A stretch of DNA of 13,945 bases from assembly GCA_023451265.1 (NCBI GenBank), contig JAEYAG010000028.1:1-13945 (forward strand). The letters run 5' to 3'. Origin of the DNA: Actinomycetes bacterium (GTDB lineage: Bacteria > Actinomycetota > Actinomycetes > Actinomycetales > Microbacteriaceae). The notes under the pieces were generated by a model. That model saw only the letters and a program-made list of their open reading frames with translations, made no database searches and was not told the origin of the DNA. Made by a program: the position numbers and the translations under genes. Below, one piece after another: positions 13,292 to 13,945 of this stretch. Positions within the stretch are counted from its first letter, which is position 1, and the number at the start of each line of letters is the position of its first letter.

Positions 13292-13945
13292 TCACAGCTC
13301 GAGCACGAGGCGCGGGCATGCCGCCCGCGAGACGCACACGAACATCGTGTCGTTGCGCGCGCGCTGGGCGGGCGTGAGGATCGAGTCGCGATGGTCCACG
13401 GCCCCCTCCAGGACGGGGGTCTCGCACGTCCCGCACGTGCCCTCGGTGCAGCTGGAGAGGACGAGCGCCCCCGCCTCCTCCGCGACCTGCAGGATCGAGC
13501 GGTCCGGCGGCACCTCGACCGTGACGCCGGTCAGCGACAGCTCGACCTCGAACGCCCCCTCCCAGACGGGCGCGGCGAGCGGCTCCGCCTCGAAGCGTTC
13601 CAGGTGCACGCCCACCCCGCGCGCCGCGCCCGCGCTCTGCAGGGCGTCCAGCAGGCGTGCGGGCCCGCACGTAACGATCTCCGCGCCCGCGGCGGCGGCA
13701 TCCTCGATGAGCGCGTCGACGTCGAGCCGCTCACCGCGTTCGCTGACGTGGAGGCGGAGGCGGTCGCCGTGCGTGCGCGCCAACTCGTCCAGGAAGGGCA
13801 TGCGCTCCTCGTGCCCGCAGTAGTGCACCGTCACGTCACGCCCGCTCGCCGCCGCGGCGGCGGCGAGCGGCAGGACCGGCGTGATGCCGATGCCCCCGGC
13901 GACGAACACGAGCGGAGCCGCGGCGGCGCCGTCGCCGGCGCGGCC
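13292..13945 (-). CDS. PDR/VanB-family flavin and 2Fe-2S oxidoreductase, N-terminus beyond window edge
   Basis: 217 residues are visible. They hold the NAD(P)-binding half of a ferredoxin-reductase fold, with VFVAGGIGITP (GGIGITP at visible residues 17-23), HYCGHEERMPFLDEL and the V-T-C-G-P motif (Cys93-Gly94-Pro95), followed by a C-terminal plant-type 2Fe-2S ferredoxin domain with C166-x4-C171-x2-C174 and a distal Cys204. Reductase first, ferredoxin last is the order in phthalate dioxygenase reductase and VanB-type proteins, which pass electrons from NAD(P)H via FMN to a partner Rieske oxygenase. No oxygenase gene is in the window, so the partner and substrate are unknown. The FMN-binding barrel should lie to the right of 13945. 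The internal GTG at 13909 is not the start, since the frame is open to the edge and the glycine motif needs the preceding domain. Confidence 0.9.
   Translation of the reverse strand, partial: GRAGDGAAAAPLVFVAGGIGITPVLPLAAAAAASGRDVTVHYCGHEERMPFLDELARTHGDRLRLHVSERGERLDVDALIEDAAAAGAEIVTCGPARLLDALQSAGAARGVGVHLERFEAEPLAAPVWEGAFEVELSLTGVTVEVPPDRSILQVAEEAGALVLSSCTEGTCGTCETPVLEGAVDHRDSILTPAQRARNDTMFVCVSRAACPRLVLEL

Noticed and set aside
1..13945. Mobile elements, prophage, CRISPR array, att sites at the tRNA
   Set aside because: No transposase, integrase, repeat-spacer pattern or duplicate of the tRNA 3' end was seen, and composition is uniform across the window.

Overview
The window (about 70% G+C by eye) looks like chromosomal core DNA from a high-GC actinobacterium, most likely Microbacteriaceae and probably Microbacterium or a close relative. 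This rests on codon use (almost only G/C third positions, frequent GTG starts), TAGRCT-type -10 boxes, and the gene order aceE - PucR-type regulator - fabD - fabH - acpP - fabF - DUF3145, which is an actinobacterial arrangement. The genus is inferred from recalled protein similarity; no search was run.

Layout. 1-2144 (minus): a zinc-ribbon/coiled-coil protein is translationally coupled to a family A DNA polymerase-like protein that runs off the left edge. 2258-3760 (plus): a cationic amino acid/APC permease. 3774-3847 (minus): tRNA-Val(TAC), 12 nt behind a MOSC-domain protein gene (3860-4666, minus). 4826-12476 (plus): homodimeric pyruvate dehydrogenase E1 (aceE), then a PucR-type regulator (fasR) only 8 nt later, then the type II fatty acid synthase cluster fabD-fabH-acpP-fabF. 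A strong hairpin terminator (12521-12551) separates this from the convergent DUF3145 gene (12646-13155, minus). From 13292 to the right edge (minus) lies the C-terminal part of a PDR/VanB-type flavin/2Fe-2S oxidoreductase.

How the genes work together. AceE supplies acetyl-CoA, which primes FabH and, after carboxylation elsewhere, becomes malonyl-CoA. FabD loads malonate onto AcpP, FabH makes the first condensation, and FabF elongates. FasR, by analogy with Streptomyces coelicolor FasR, should activate the fab genes. The reductase, dehydratase and enoyl reductase steps (FabG, FabZ/HtdX type, FabI) are not encoded here and must lie elsewhere. Two hairpins flank acpP and a candidate internal promoter precedes it, which would fit extra acpP expression.

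Nothing here looks like a mobile element, phage, CRISPR array, defence island or biosynthetic novelty: no transposase, integrase, att site or compositional break was seen. The more interesting signals are regulatory: a -10 box that overlaps the MOSC stop codon and may drive the tRNA, a possible leaderless zinc-ribbon mRNA, paired inverted repeats at fabD and DUF3145, hairpins around acpP, and a marked excess of the heptamer GGATGCC/GGCATCC over its CpG counterpart. No gene-free gap exceeds 300 bases.
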